A stretch of 64,000 nucleotides of DNA from Elysia crispata (taxonomy: Eukaryota; Mollusca; Gastropoda; Plakobranchidae). Of this stretch, positions 60,901-62,991 are shown in pieces. The first letter of the stretch is position 1; every line of letters starts with the position of its first letter. The stretch spans positions 832,001-896,000 of the forward strand of contig JAWDGP010006562.1 in assembly GCA_033675545.1 (NCBI GenBank), in the 5' to 3' direction. The position numbers and the translations under genes were made by a program. The notes beneath the pieces were generated by a model that was not told the DNA's origin, searched no databases, and worked only from the letters and a program-made list of their open reading frames with translations.

Positions 60901-62991
60901 AATTACAATGCAAAGTCATTTTTATACGATATGTGAATTTTTAAAACTTATAACTTTGAATTCCTCTTCTCAGGAATTAGTGTATGTTGCACAAATCTGT
61001 TTATTTTGTTTTTAACTTTTAGATTAATGGAAATGTTTGAAAAATTTTGATGTCATTGCGGATCCGCTGATTTTCAGTGGTTGGGAACATTGTGTGCAGT
61101 GACCCCTGTATAAGACAATCCCCACTCAATTACACCACTGCCCTTCTTTCATGATTACCTGCAGGTAGGGCAAAAACCTATACTGTGGCCATGGCCTGTT
61201 AGCTTCTGAACTGGGCATGTGGTAGAGCAGATTACATGTGGTTGTATTGTGCGTATTGTAGTGTACAACAAAGAGTCTAGATAAGCTTTTTATGGTGAAA
61301 ACAAATTATAAGTAATAGTTATTTTTTCAACATAGACACCTTTTTTAAATTGTACGTTTCATGGTTCTAATGAGTTTTGGAAAGGACGAATTATAGACAA
61401 AGACTTCGAGAAAAATGTTTTCAAAGAGAGGTTGATTGGATGCAGTATTATCAGTGTACAATATTAGCAATTCCTTTGATCAAACATTGGATTTACAATT
61501 AATGTAAAACAGGTAAGGAATTAATTCAGTGTGTGTGTTTGTGGTTTTGAGTCTAATTTGGTCTTCTATCTAAGCTAAAGCATGAAGAGTCAGTGGGTAG
61601 TGCTTTTGTTCAAAGAAATTATGAAACTATAGAAGTGCAACTAAATATGGGCAATTTCATTATAACAAAGCACAGAGAGTGGAGAGGGATGATATAGTGA
61701 GATAGTAGTGGAGAAAAGAGGAAATCGGACCAAGCTATTAAGGTCTGCCCTGCAGTCTTGTTAGGGGCTTGCTTATTCATTGTCTCAAACAACTTAGGAG
61801 ACAAAAAATTTGTTGTACAATCTGAACTATGCTTTCCTGCCATTGGACACAGTGATAGCATATCAAAAATCACCAACAGCAAAGGCAGAGGTACCCTACA
61901 CACACCATGATCAGACTTGCTACTGTTATGAAAAGGTTACGGAAAAAATACACCAGTTATGGAGTTTCAGAAAAATGATAGATGTTACCTTTTTTGTGTG
62001 GATTAGATCTACTTTTTTAGACATTAAAAAAAAAAAAAAAGATTCTCTCAATGAGATTTAAATTCTTTCTTTCATTTCTGTATTTGGTCTCCTTCCGGTT
62101 TTGACCCTAGGAGCAGGGTTGCCAGATTGGCCCCATTCAATCAAGGCTGGCCCCAGAAAAATGGTTTGACGCTTTGGCCCCATCTGAAATAAACTCTGTA
62201 ACCCATACCTTATTTCACAAATAAAAATTGTTTTTAATTTAAAAAAGATTTTTTTTTTCGGGTAAGTTATTATTGCTGAGCAAATATGCTCATATTAATC
62301 TGCTTTACAAACTTATGCCTGACAATGGAATCCTTACCACATGTTTTTGTCACTCAAATCTCTGTTTTTTGTCAAGTTTTTTTTTTCCATTGGTGGGGTG
62401 TTACAGAATTTTGTCTCTTGTGACAGAAAAAGATTATGTTTGTTACAGATTTACAAATTTTAAAGTAGGCAAGTCTGCACGCTCTCAACTCATGCCTTTG
62501 TTTAAATCTCAATAAACTCATCTCTCTCCTACTCGGCTTTATAGTAACAAGAGGCTGTGATGGAATTGTGTTAAGATTGGTTTTGTCTAATACTATTACA
62601 AAAATTGGCCTATCATGTTACTTTATATCAAACATCATCACTATATGATTTGAATAAGACTCGGTGACAGTGGCCTAGTCTTTTGTCTGGATTCTGCTTT
62701 GAGGGTGGAGGATGAGTTTGGGATGGGAGCAAGTAAGGGGGAAGAGAAGGACCATGTGGTAGAATCACCACTGTTCAGCTCTTATTTGTAACAACCACAT
62801 GCTAAGGGAACAGGTTCCCCATGTGACAGTTACCTGAAGTACCCAACTTGTAACATGGTAGCGACAGAAGTACCTAACTTGCAGTTTGATCTTCACACCT
62901 CAGGTGCTCTGGATCTGCTCCCAATATTTCAAAGAGGAAGAAATTGTCACCTTTTCATTGGTTGTTATTCTTAGAAAAGTTGCAAAGTCGG
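1544..62991 (+). CDS. Spliced ankyrin-repeat/WGR-domain protein, probable PARP of the PME-5 type, partial at both ends
   Basis: I see twenty exons: 1544-1722, 6375-6451, 6651-6760, 16462-16693, 18548-18689, 19209-19285, 22903-23104, 24327-24404, 25637-25792, 26665-26785, 28377-28491, 29133-29409, 29937-30050, 36713-36854, 44405-44611, 46100-46374, 54592-54758, 56457-56523, 57294-57463 and, less surely, 62904-62991. Every junction is AG/GT and every phase joins, giving about 1,000 codons without a stop. Domain order: ankyrin repeats with TPLxLA cores, a Lys-rich insert, more divergent ankyrin repeats, an Asp/Glu-rich linker, one further ankyrin block, then a WGR domain. WGR is known in PARP1/2/3-type enzymes, where it binds DNA ends. 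Together with ankyrin repeats it is the layout of C. elegans PME-5. The ADP-ribosyltransferase domain is not in the window, so enzyme activity is inferred. An ankyrin-WGR protein without a catalytic domain remains possible. Confidence 0.72.
1883..2436. repeat. Repeat family A, copy 1, left part
   Basis: The stretch opens CAGGCCTCAAAATTTTCCGC and matches 57869-58350 with many substitutions. Shared landmarks include TTTCAGCAGTAA, the GTAAGCATTGG block and GATGTAG(T/C)(A/T)GCATAGAC. Family A is interrupted here by the hAT-like element and resumes at 5967. No coding potential was seen. Its class is not recognised. Confidence 0.75.
2443..5960 (+). mobile_element. hAT-like DNA transposon with 6-bp target duplication
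   Basis: The ends are inverted repeats, CATACCTGCCTAGT on the left and its complement ACTAGGCAGGTATG on the right (5947-5960). A perfect 6-bp direct repeat CAGACT flanks them (2437-2442 and 5961-5966). Inside is a + strand transposase-like reading frame with a BED-type finger and a C-terminal hAT dimerisation region. The 1.1 kb leader (2650-3610) is rich in AGATCTAG words. The element sits inside family A, and the copy at 57869-58500 gives the uninterrupted site. Classical hAT elements make 8-bp duplications; groups with shorter ones are known, so 6 bp is unusual but not excluded. Confidence 0.85.
3618..5590 (+). pseudogene. hAT-family transposase with one frameshift
   Basis: Frame 1 (3618 to about 4465) starts at ATG with a PPKKRKV nuclear-localisation-like motif. 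A BED-like finger follows (CTVC, then H-x5-H in SHIASAKH), then FTISTDGSND and LGCDNASVMTG, which look like the first two acidic positions of an RNase H-fold transposase, and the CTLHLVHIAA motif. The reading then moves to another frame (about 4469-5590) with VSTRWLSIGKCL and the hAT dimerisation block SSAHCECVFSAVRKIKTDMR. The break is a single point near 4462-4468, probably a small deletion, and everything else is open. Host-gene function is unlikely given the terminal repeats. Confidence 0.85.
5967..6080. repeat. Repeat family A, copy 1, right part
   Basis: After the right target duplication the sequence continues as in copy 3 near 58386-58500: AAxC(A/G)GTAGA(T/A)TACAC, then CCAGGACTTC(A/G)GCT, then C(A/C)xGATTAC and CCCTCATTGTTTT. 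The match fades after about 6080. Confidence 0.65.
6375..6451 (+). CDS. ANK-WGR gene, exon 2 (ankyrin repeat)
   Basis: Acceptor CCCACAG, donor AG|GTGAGT, 77 nt. It encodes LENGADPNVD and DTPLVLAT, the loop and first helix of an ankyrin repeat, and continues directly from the KIVKLL helix of exon 1. The short conserved exon is too small to be found by ORF length alone. Confidence 0.78.
6651..6760 (+). CDS. ANK-WGR gene, exon 3 (ankyrin repeat)
   Basis: The acceptor is CTCCCTTTCAG and the donor GAG|GTAAGT. The 110-nt exon encodes RGSLGIMRMLIQHKAEV followed by SSPLHLMVTN, one ankyrin helix pair and the start of the next repeat. It ends with one base of a Gly codon, completed 9.7 kb later by exon 4. 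That intron carries family B and the BEL/Pao element. Confidence 0.8.
8082..8334 (-). repeat. BEL/Pao 3' LTR
   Basis: On the + strand it begins TGTAATAACTGTTC and ends near TTATCTTAAAAA. It matches the copy at 15281-15534 almost base for base. It is the 3' LTR because the coding frames run on the - strand and the polypurine tract lies just inside it. Confidence 0.92.
8335..8346 (-). promoter_or_regulatory. BEL/Pao polypurine tract
   Basis: Read on the - strand the sequence is AGGTGGGGAGAA followed by T and the 3' LTR. A G-rich purine run at this place is the usual primer for plus-strand DNA synthesis. Confidence 0.75.
8347..9540 (-). other. BEL/Pao 3' untranslated region
   Basis: About 1.2 kb between the pol stop and the polypurine tract. 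It is AT-rich, with only short scattered ORFs that look like chance. No extra gene such as an env-like ORF was recognised. Confidence 0.6.
9541..13381 (-). pseudogene. BEL/Pao pol: protease, RT, RNase H, integrase, with lesions
   Basis: The protease (13381 downward) has the VMFDSGADRSFV active site and LIGLDNYWALM. RT has LTADIVKAFLQIEL and the YVDD catalytic loop (NNLYVDDWLTGAD). RNase H opens with FADASEKAYGC. Integrase has H-x4-H (HELMKHAG) and C-x2-C (CKVCIDC), then the core D's in GVDHAGPL and YSDNAKTF and the E in WWERLIRSVK. The tail is DUF5641-like (GSVVLVRNE). Lesions: frame change near 13139, TAA at 11925-11927, frame change near 11830. The largest open block is 11799-9541 (752 residues). 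Protease lies in +1 frame relative to gag. Confidence 0.95.
13404..14725 (-). pseudogene. BEL/Pao gag, interrupted
   Basis: A start ATG at 14725 (MEVAKK) is soon followed by an in-frame stop near 14707. The coding trace continues with AWLTRVSGSLDQIINKTDV and EFESYLSVEELESDI, changes frame near 14470, then runs through LPKLEIPKYSGDYTQWQPFW and FTYLQSLLQGETA, typical of the DUF1759 gag region. A TAA near 14163 breaks it again before FGRKERIIFGHIQQLL. The C-terminal part (14111-13404) ends with CCHC-type zinc knuckles (CFICLGSQHLARNC and CYFCKGKHHAVLC) for nucleic acid binding. At least three lesions. Confidence 0.88.
14726..15262 (-). other. BEL/Pao 5' leader
   Basis: The stretch between primer binding site and gag start. 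It holds several AGATCTAG words (14977-15007, 15042-15050, 15217-15236) and no ORF of interest. Confidence 0.6.
15263..15280 (-). promoter_or_regulatory. Primer binding site for tRNA-Phe
   Basis: The + strand reads TCCCGGGTTTCGGCACCA, which equals the 3' end of animal tRNA-Phe(GAA) including CCA. The element's RNA therefore carries the exact 18-base complement starting directly at the LTR edge. The tRNA match is from my knowledge of metazoan tRNA-Phe (acceptor GCCGAAA). Confidence 0.82.
15281..15534 (-). repeat. BEL/Pao 5' LTR
   Basis: On the + strand it begins TGTAATAACTGTTC and ends TTATCTTTAACA, keeping the TG...CA termini. The primer binding site abuts its inner edge with no spacer. Promoter and polyadenylation signals would lie here, but none was assigned with confidence. 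Confidence 0.92.
16462..16693 (+). CDS. ANK-WGR gene, exon 4 (two ankyrin repeats)
   Basis: The acceptor is ATAACACAG. The exon encodes LLLQSGANINSADINGKTPL and then FLLESGADMMAKD with NMPLHLAVN, two clear ankyrin repeats. The donor GG|GTGATT is weaker than its neighbours, but the phase (two bases) fits exon 5 exactly. Length is 232 nt. Confidence 0.82.
17045..17460 (-). mobile_element. LINE 3'-end fragment, antisense
   Basis: The reverse complement contains the last part of a non-LTR reverse transcriptase ORF: the block for RDAWKIMIAYAK (17070-17110) and one for EMWFLQRM with ETVL (17310-17410). The same segments occur in sense at 30540-30780 and 53500-53640. It is broken by indels and has no intact ORF. 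Confidence 0.75.
18548..18689 (+). CDS. ANK-WGR gene, exon 5 (ankyrin repeat)
   Basis: Acceptor TGTCTTTAG, donor CAG|GTATAT, 142 nt. It encodes DPIELCSLLTSMM and then NGYTPLLYAASSGA and CMHLLQ, an ankyrin repeat whose last helix ends exactly at the donor. It opens by completing a Gly codon from exon 4 and ends in phase 0. Confidence 0.8.
19209..19285 (+). CDS. ANK-WGR gene, exon 6 (ankyrin repeat)
   Basis: Acceptor CTACTTCCAG, donor CAG|GTAAAG, 77 nt. It encodes RGANLEAREFRGNTPLNMAI, a canonical ankyrin loop and helix continuing the HLLQ helix of exon 5. It has the same length and phase as exon 2, which may reflect an old repeat duplication. Confidence 0.78.
19287..19500. repeat. (AT)n tract within intron
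   Basis: Alternating AT from about 19430 to 19459, preceded by a shorter AT stretch at 19299-19310. Nothing else was recognised here. Confidence 0.8.
19560..19870 (+). mobile_element. Penelope-like element remnant (GIY-YIG endonuclease)
   Basis: Read across frame changes, the + strand gives FVGLADYEFKTSYNQDKYPH and then EHIWELKVKNIE. This is the arrangement of the GIY-YIG endonuclease tail of Penelope-like elements (YIGL...FKxRYxxHK...LSxHIWxLKxKNI). Frameshifts and stops show that it is dead. No RT part was seen upstream. Confidence 0.62.
19871..22860. other. Intron stretch with no recognised feature
   Basis: About 3 kb of AT-rich DNA between exons 6 and 7. It contains poly-A runs (19960-19977, 20043-20056), poly-T runs (22520-22580) and a GCTGCT-rich patch (22710-22760). 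No coding or repeat homology was recognised. Confidence 0.5.
22860..22883. repeat. (AT)n microsatellite
   Basis: Alternating TA directly before the acceptor of exon 7 (exon start 22903). Length variation here could affect splicing, which is inference. Confidence 0.9.
22903..23104 (+). CDS. ANK-WGR gene, exon 7 (ankyrin helix plus basic insert)
   Basis: The acceptor is TTGTTTCAG, just after an (AT)n tract, and the donor is GAG|GTAAGG. It encodes CAIMLMQRNASLNFSIVV, finishing the repeat begun in exon 6. After that comes a non-ankyrin stretch with a KKKKR cluster and a Trp/Gln/Arg-rich segment ending in FPGETMTIFE. The KKKKR could act as a nuclear localisation signal, which is inference. Length is 202 nt and it ends in phase 0. 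Confidence 0.75.
23105..24326. other. Intron 7, no feature seen
   Basis: AT-rich, with a patch of higher GC at 23510-24080. No ORF, terminal repeat or match to the other families was noticed. Confidence 0.45.
24327..24404 (+). CDS. ANK-WGR gene, exon 8
   Basis: The acceptor is TCTCTTTTAG and the donor GAG|GTTAAC, which is weak. It encodes GAVKKDLTGVAHMLLDGLG and PMEAVE, consistent with an ankyrin helix pair. Exactly 26 codons, phase 0 at both ends. Confidence 0.66.
24655..24755 (+). mobile_element. LINE 3' tail fragment
   Basis: The segment with CACTTTAG(T/C)GATACTTTAG, then AGGTCACGGGGTTGGGGTC, matches 30775-30860. It is the 3' end of the LINE family that is also present at 17045-17460, without its coding part. 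An (AT)n tract follows at 24758-24788. Confidence 0.7.
25637..25792 (+). CDS. ANK-WGR gene, exon 9 (divergent ankyrin repeat)
   Basis: The acceptor is TCTAATAG and the donor AAG|GTATTG. It encodes LALRLIRRIPDVSRLHAKN, then EGQNLFHVLAKKT, a divergent ankyrin repeat in which N-L-F-H-V-L replaces the usual TPLHLA core. The 52 codons are in phase 0 on both sides. Confidence 0.74.
25793..26664. other. Intron 9, no feature seen
   Basis: AT-rich, without ORFs or recognised repeats. Confidence 0.45.
26665..26785 (+). CDS. ANK-WGR gene, exon 10 (ankyrin repeat)
   Basis: Acceptor AATGGACAG, donor ATTG|GTTGGT, 121 nt. It encodes VASALLEKRIPLGECDKHGL, then TPLMYAALKH and KLAKFLI, a good ankyrin repeat. 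No long ORF marks it, because stops lie close on both sides. It was recovered by motif and splice-site reading. Confidence 0.74.
26786..28376. other. Intron 10, no feature seen
   Basis: 1.6 kb of AT-rich DNA. No repeat family shared with the rest of the window was recognised. Confidence 0.45.
28377..28491 (+). CDS. ANK-WGR gene, exon 11
   Basis: The acceptor is TTTTCTTGCAG and the donor AA|GTAATG. It encodes YDRDFKPQVKDKRNRDIM followed by AAFMWDYSWISD. The phase joins exon 10 (one base) and exon 12 (two bases). The segment may be a degenerate ankyrin repeat, but I recognise no specific domain. Length is 115 nt. Confidence 0.7.
28588..28609. repeat. poly-G run
   Basis: About 22 consecutive G after a T run, about 100 bases past the donor of exon 11. 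It could form a G-quadruplex or be an assembly-sensitive site. Confidence 0.95.
29133..29409 (+). CDS. ANK-WGR gene, exon 12 (ankyrin repeat)
   Basis: Acceptor AATTTTTTAG, donor ATG|GTAAAA, 277 nt. It encodes EWMDTLIDQGGVSL, a Pro/Ser-rich loop, then TSPLIFSIRNYNFGLVKFML, QKGANPNFPDGNG and TPMMHAVQM, a repeat and a half of ankyrin sequence. It opens with the last base of a Lys codon and ends in phase 0. Confidence 0.82.
29937..30050 (+). CDS. ANK-WGR gene, exon 13 (end of the first ankyrin array)
   Basis: Acceptor TTTCTTCAAG, donor CAG|GTTAGT, 114 nt in phase 0. It encodes NDVMMVKVLLNPD, the second helix of the repeat opened in exon 12, and then a polar tail (LKPQLSNELSRQ). An inserted MITE begins only 18 bases beyond the donor. 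Confidence 0.75.
30068..30517. mobile_element. MITE 1, mariner/pogo-like, TA target site
   Basis: The left end is CAGTGGAATCCACTTATATG. The right end is its imperfect complement (ATATAAGTGGGTTATATTG), and TA lies on both sides (30066-30067, 30518-30519). Length is 450 bp, with no transposase. It lies 18 bases after the donor of exon 13. Confidence 0.72.
30530..30870 (+). mobile_element. LINE 3' end, sense
   Basis: Read with frame changes it gives TVLREADTTRSL, FFGHVMRREQRGK and RDRDAWNIMIAYAK, the C-terminal end of a non-LTR reverse transcriptase ORF common in invertebrates. A 3' untranslated tail with GGTCACGGGGTTGGGGTCA follows. Stops interrupt it, and no 5' part is present. Confidence 0.78.
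30900..31960. other. Intron stretch with unassigned low-GC sequence
   Basis: A short ORF at 31404-31613 has two hydrophobic segments (FLLGLLVF, LPVWLSAIVS). Near 31710 a short open stretch reads MPLARLKRRYHKDELIRDF. Neither is recognised, and both may be chance or remnants of an unknown element. Confidence 0.3.
31970..32160. repeat. Family D repeat, copy 1
   Basis: GATCTTTAGTAAGTTCCATA, then TTGCTGAGGA(T/A)AT, matches 35948-36010. It is uncharacterised and non-coding. Confidence 0.55.
33641..34446 (+). mobile_element. BED-finger DNA transposon remnant, 806 bp
   Basis: The ends CAGGGCTGAGAAT and ATTCTCAGGCCTG are inverted repeats of 13 bases with one mismatch. The flanks GTAATA and CTAATA match in 5 of 6 bases, again suggesting a 6-bp duplication. 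Inside lie a poly-A run (33723-33750) and a short zinc-finger ORF. The 3' half holds a GC-richer hairpin-prone stretch (34320-34410). Most of a transposase is missing. Confidence 0.72.
34010..34264 (+). pseudogene. Truncated BED-type zinc-finger transposase fragment
   Basis: The 84-residue ORF carries NPWRWEWCDKTANGRRLGEF and then KKGVLWCSVCDKELSY. C-x2-C followed by a His pair (HNN end) is a BED/U1-like finger. It stops where a transposase would continue. ATG at 34010-34012 or 34028 is plausible, with no host gene context. Probably the first segment of an internally deleted hAT-like gene. Confidence 0.6.
34447..35639. other. Intron stretch, no feature seen
   Basis: AT-rich with poly-T runs (34905-34924). 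No repeat or ORF could be assigned. Confidence 0.45.
35640..36125. repeat. Family D repeat, copy 2, with internal duplication
   Basis: This stretch contains the 31970-32160 motif. It also holds two copies of a block of about 95 bases (about 35837-35935 and 36016-36113), both with TTGAAGAAGAAAAA or CTGAAGAAGAAAAA, then GATTTGTATGGGG and GACACAATAGA. The copies are about 180 bases apart. Non-coding. Confidence 0.65.
36713..36854 (+). CDS. ANK-WGR gene, exon 14 (acidic linker, first half)
   Basis: Acceptor TATCCTTCTCAG, donor GAGG|GTCAGT, 142 nt. It encodes VMTINFEMPSKDNP and then a very acidic run with GVEEDDEEDKVS. No fold is recognisable. It is probably a disordered spacer between the ankyrin array and the C-terminal half. 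Confidence 0.72.
36855..38240. other. Intron stretch, no gene seen
   Basis: AT-rich. A short GC-rich imperfect palindrome lies at 37200-37260 (AGTGGGCTAGGCCCACT and flanking CCTGCC/GGCAGG). No coding evidence. Confidence 0.45.
38699..39272 (+). pseudogene. BED-finger hAT-like transposase fragment
   Basis: The ORF to 39145 contains GKVLCRYCNDVINYGSKGG, then DHLKSGKH, a C-x2-C...H-x5-H BED-like finger. A proline-rich segment (PLFKPPPSPPKQ) and MAENNLSFTLAQKLV follow. After a stop at 39143 the trace goes on in another frame with SAAYKLTYSVSDFFKTGIIK to about 39272, then is lost. The region just upstream (38240-38560) is GC-richer and could be the element's promoter. It is a different family from the one at 34010. 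Confidence 0.65.
39355..39372. repeat. (TG)n microsatellite
   Basis: About nine TG units in non-coding DNA. Confidence 0.9.
39779..39799. repeat. (CA)n microsatellite
   Basis: About ten CA units in non-coding DNA. Confidence 0.9.
40158..40480. repeat. Direct repeat pair beside the DIRS-like remnant
   Basis: ATTGATTTTTATTTTATTGA, then AATCAGGTTGCC, occurs at about 40160-40213 and again at about 40419-40469, 258 bases apart. Both copies lie at the 3' side of the - strand DIRS-like fragment, where such elements carry split or direct repeats. The link is inference. Confidence 0.6.
40801..42450 (-). mobile_element. DIRS-like retrotransposon remnant (RNase H and tyrosine recombinase)
   Basis: Reading from 42448 downward: AKKSFWQGMLN, EWWQLALCYWN and IITDASQKG look like the RT/RNase H boundary of DIRS elements. 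At 42114-41809, SVQILTDNICTAAYVNFQGG and ISAQYLKGTLNVQA fit the rest of RNase H. At 41124-40801, LTEKAVTLLFWLL and HQTLHLIFWDKK fit a tyrosine-recombinase domain, ending with LKEYLRQTNI. Frames change several times and the recombinase lacks its C-terminal HxxR/Y part. I see no RT catalytic core. Confidence 0.68.
42646..42892 (+). mobile_element. tRNA-derived SINE
   Basis: It opens GGCTGAGTGGTGGTGAAGTG, containing a box A-like TGGTGAAGTGGG. A box B-like AGTTCAAATTA follows about 50 bases later. A non-tRNA body with AAAGCAATGGCAAACTACCT runs to a TAG-repeat tail. Promoter spacing fits an RNA polymerase III SINE. It is not a functional tRNA, since box B is altered and no cloverleaf closes. Confidence 0.75.
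42893..43030. repeat. (TAG)n / (AGA)n tail microsatellite
   Basis: Trinucleotide TAG repeats with GAG and CAG variants, grading into AGA/AGG repeats. They directly follow the SINE body and are probably its expanded tail. Confidence 0.95.
43053..43499. mobile_element. MITE 2, mariner/pogo-like, TA target site
   Basis: The left end CCGTATTCCCTCCATTAGTA is complemented by the right end (TACTATTGGAGCGAATACGG), with TA outside each (43051-43052 and 43500-43501). Length is 447 bp. It contains a C run (43096-43106) and a G run (43372-43381). No transposase. Confidence 0.75.
43600..44404. other. Intron stretch before exon 15, no feature seen
   Basis: AT-rich. A poly-A run lies at 44018-44030. ORFs here look like chance. 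Confidence 0.45.
44405..44611 (+). CDS. ANK-WGR gene, exon 15 (acidic linker, second half)
   Basis: Acceptor TTTATCTCCAG, donor AAA|GTATGT, 207 nt. It encodes ELEDDASEHIEDDGEEGDSD and continues acidic through DVVEDEHEESDT, then turns basic and polar with LTLTRHVSQITKE. The acid run continues from exon 14 in the same frame across a 7.5 kb intron, which supports the join. Confidence 0.75.
45420..45444. repeat. (AT)n microsatellite
   Basis: About twelve AT units in intron 15. Confidence 0.9.
45590..46015. repeat. Family C repeat, copy 1
   Basis: Shared blocks with 61900-62500, in the same order: GTGTGGATTAGATCTACTTT, CAGGGTTGCCAGATTG(A/G)CCC, and GGTGTTACAGAATTTTG. A (TG)n run and poly-G (45894-45922) are inserted. 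Non-coding and of unknown class. Confidence 0.7.
46100..46374 (+). CDS. ANK-WGR gene, exon 16 (ankyrin repeats after the linker)
   Basis: Acceptor TGACATTTCAG, donor ATG|GTGAGG, 275 nt. It encodes DLSKVDSQGWTALHHAVCPL, then FLLCKSGAPLEVKNRAGETP and ADLAKKHNAEKIFRQLQKLG, a complete ankyrin repeat and a capping repeat. It opens with two bases completing an Arg codon and ends in phase 0. Confidence 0.85.
46511..47867. mobile_element. Family B non-autonomous DNA transposon, copy 2 (uninterrupted)
   Basis: The ends are CAGACCTGCCATTC and AGTGATAGGTCTG, flanked by the perfect 6-bp repeat CTACAA (46505-46510 and 47868-47873). The interior is AT-rich, holds several AGATCTAG words (47039-47046, 47140-47160) and has no ORF. 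It is the reference for reading copy 1 without its BEL/Pao insertion. The autonomous partner is unknown; terminal style and 6-bp duplication resemble the hAT-like element at 2443-5960. Confidence 0.82.
47874..49854. other. Intron stretch, no gene seen
   Basis: AT-rich, with AGATCTAG words near 48593-48601 and 48843-48855. No transposon boundary was identified. Confidence 0.45.
49855..50990. mobile_element. Family B, copy 3, right end missing and carrying an insertion
   Basis: It starts near AGATCTGCCATTCATTTC and follows copies 1 and 2 through TTTCACCGTCTCT and, later, TTATCA and GATTGAGAAATCC. Between about 50230 and 50770 it holds roughly 540 bases absent from both sister copies. The alignment ends near 50990, where a LINE fragment begins, so no right terminal repeat is present. 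Confidence 0.65.
50230..50770. other. Insertion of about 540 bp inside family B copy 3
   Basis: Absent from the two sister copies. It holds a near-repeat (AGTACGAGCATGATTCGGTT and AGTATGAGTATGATTCAGTT) and an AATAAA. A GTTCT pentamer occurs at both apparent edges. It may be a solo LTR or another short element, but the edges lack clear TG...CA ends. Confidence 0.4.
51000..51280 (+). mobile_element. LINE RT fragment
   Basis: A segment encoding INIFINGNKPKQRDQFKYL, then a broken frame, parallels 53220-53420. It is the region just before the C-terminal part of the non-LTR RT ORF. Confidence 0.7.
51860..52680. repeat. Repeat family A, copy 2
   Basis: It matches copy 3 through ACTTTCC(A/G)TAA, CACTTGT(G/A)ATGTAGTAGCATA, then GTTTATTCGGGTGTTGCTTG and TTAGCAGCAGTTGAACTTG (copy 3 at 58700-58860), to about 52680. 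The left terminal part is missing or too diverged. Confidence 0.72.
53220..53720 (+). mobile_element. LINE RT C-terminal fragment
   Basis: Traces of IKYLSTLISS-like sequence, then LMYGCKAWTISN-like, EMWFLQRML, ETVLREADTRRS and MTREKLEHLMT appear in order across frames, matching the C-terminal part of an invertebrate non-LTR reverse transcriptase. Many stops and indels. It overlaps the family tail seen at 30530-30870. Confidence 0.78.
53730..54591. other. End of intron 16, no feature seen
   Basis: AT-rich with a poly-T run (54116-54134) and a short (AT)n (54478-54494). Nothing else recognised. Confidence 0.45.
54592..54758 (+). CDS. ANK-WGR gene, exon 17 (acidic spacer before WGR)
   Basis: Acceptor CATACTTTTAG, donor CTGG|GTAAGG, 167 nt. 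It encodes NPEAFCVDECMSDKTKPDIK, then an Asp/Glu-rich stretch with DMADSEDSIRVD. No domain is recognised. It leaves two bases of a Gly codon that exon 18 completes. Confidence 0.72.
54759..56456. other. Intron 17, no feature seen
   Basis: 1.7 kb of AT-rich DNA with only chance ORFs. No repeat family was recognised. Confidence 0.45.
56457..56523 (+). CDS. ANK-WGR gene, exon 18 (WGR domain, N-terminal half)
   Basis: Acceptor TTCCTTACAG, donor ACAA|GTAAGT, 67 nt. It encodes VTLSKVDVTCGTWGMYNFYK and IQ. The Y-x-F-Y-K-I-Q strand is the usual opening of a WGR domain. It is shorter than any ORF cutoff and was found from the splice sites and phase. Confidence 0.78.
56707..57151. mobile_element. MITE 3, pogo/Tigger-like, TA target site
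   Basis: The left end CAGTCGAGTCCGCTTATTTC and right end GAATTATTTGGACTCAACTG are inverted repeats, flanked by TA (56705-56706, 57152-57153). Inner copies of TTCGAATTA-like words recur on both sides. Length is 445 bp with no transposase. The CAGTYGAGTCC start resembles pogo/Tigger termini. It lies between the two WGR exons. Confidence 0.8.
57294..57463 (+). CDS. ANK-WGR gene, exon 19 (WGR domain core)
   Basis: Acceptor TTTGCTTAG, donor CAGA|GTAAGA, 170 nt. It encodes KLFILFTRWGRIGDRGQFQ, then EAAKEFCKIYKSKTGNDW. This is the family signature: the Trp-Gly-Arg triplet, the G-x-x-G-Q turn, and the F-x-x-x-F/Y-x-x-K-T-G-N-x-W helix seen in PARP1-3. It is the strongest single piece of evidence for the gene's identity. 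Confidence 0.9.
57869..59120. repeat. Repeat family A, copy 3 (longest)
   Basis: It begins CAGGCCTCACAATTTTCCGC and contains the whole stretch shared with copies 1 and 2, including the uninterrupted site corresponding to the hAT insertion (about 58380-58395). No transposase ORF. The right end was not defined. Confidence 0.75.
59210..60228. mobile_element. Possible DNA transposon with long imperfect terminal repeats
   Basis: The left GGCATTTTAGTTTGCCTGCC and the complement of the right end, GGCAACTTAGTTTGCTTCC, are alike. Farther in, a GATCGG...TCAAxCACC motif recurs in inverted orientation. No target duplication was established and no ORF is recognised. Confidence 0.42.
60229..61899. other. 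Intron stretch, no feature seen
   Basis: AT-rich without recognised exons or repeats. If the exon at 62904 is right, it is still within intron 19. Confidence 0.4.
61900..62500. repeat. Family C repeat, copy 2
   Basis: It has the same landmarks as 45590-46015, with a longer middle part (62150-62380). No ORF of note and no terminal inverted repeats identified. Confidence 0.7.
62904..62991 (+). CDS. ANK-WGR gene, candidate exon 20
   Basis: The acceptor is CACACCTCAG and the donor CGG|GTAAGT, both close to consensus. The phase inherited from exon 19 gives 29 open codons, including ISKRKKLSPFHWLLF, which could be the K-K-x-x-P-F-like tail after a WGR domain. The evidence is splice sites and phase only, and a second frame is also open here, so a chance exon is possible. 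Confidence 0.42.
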
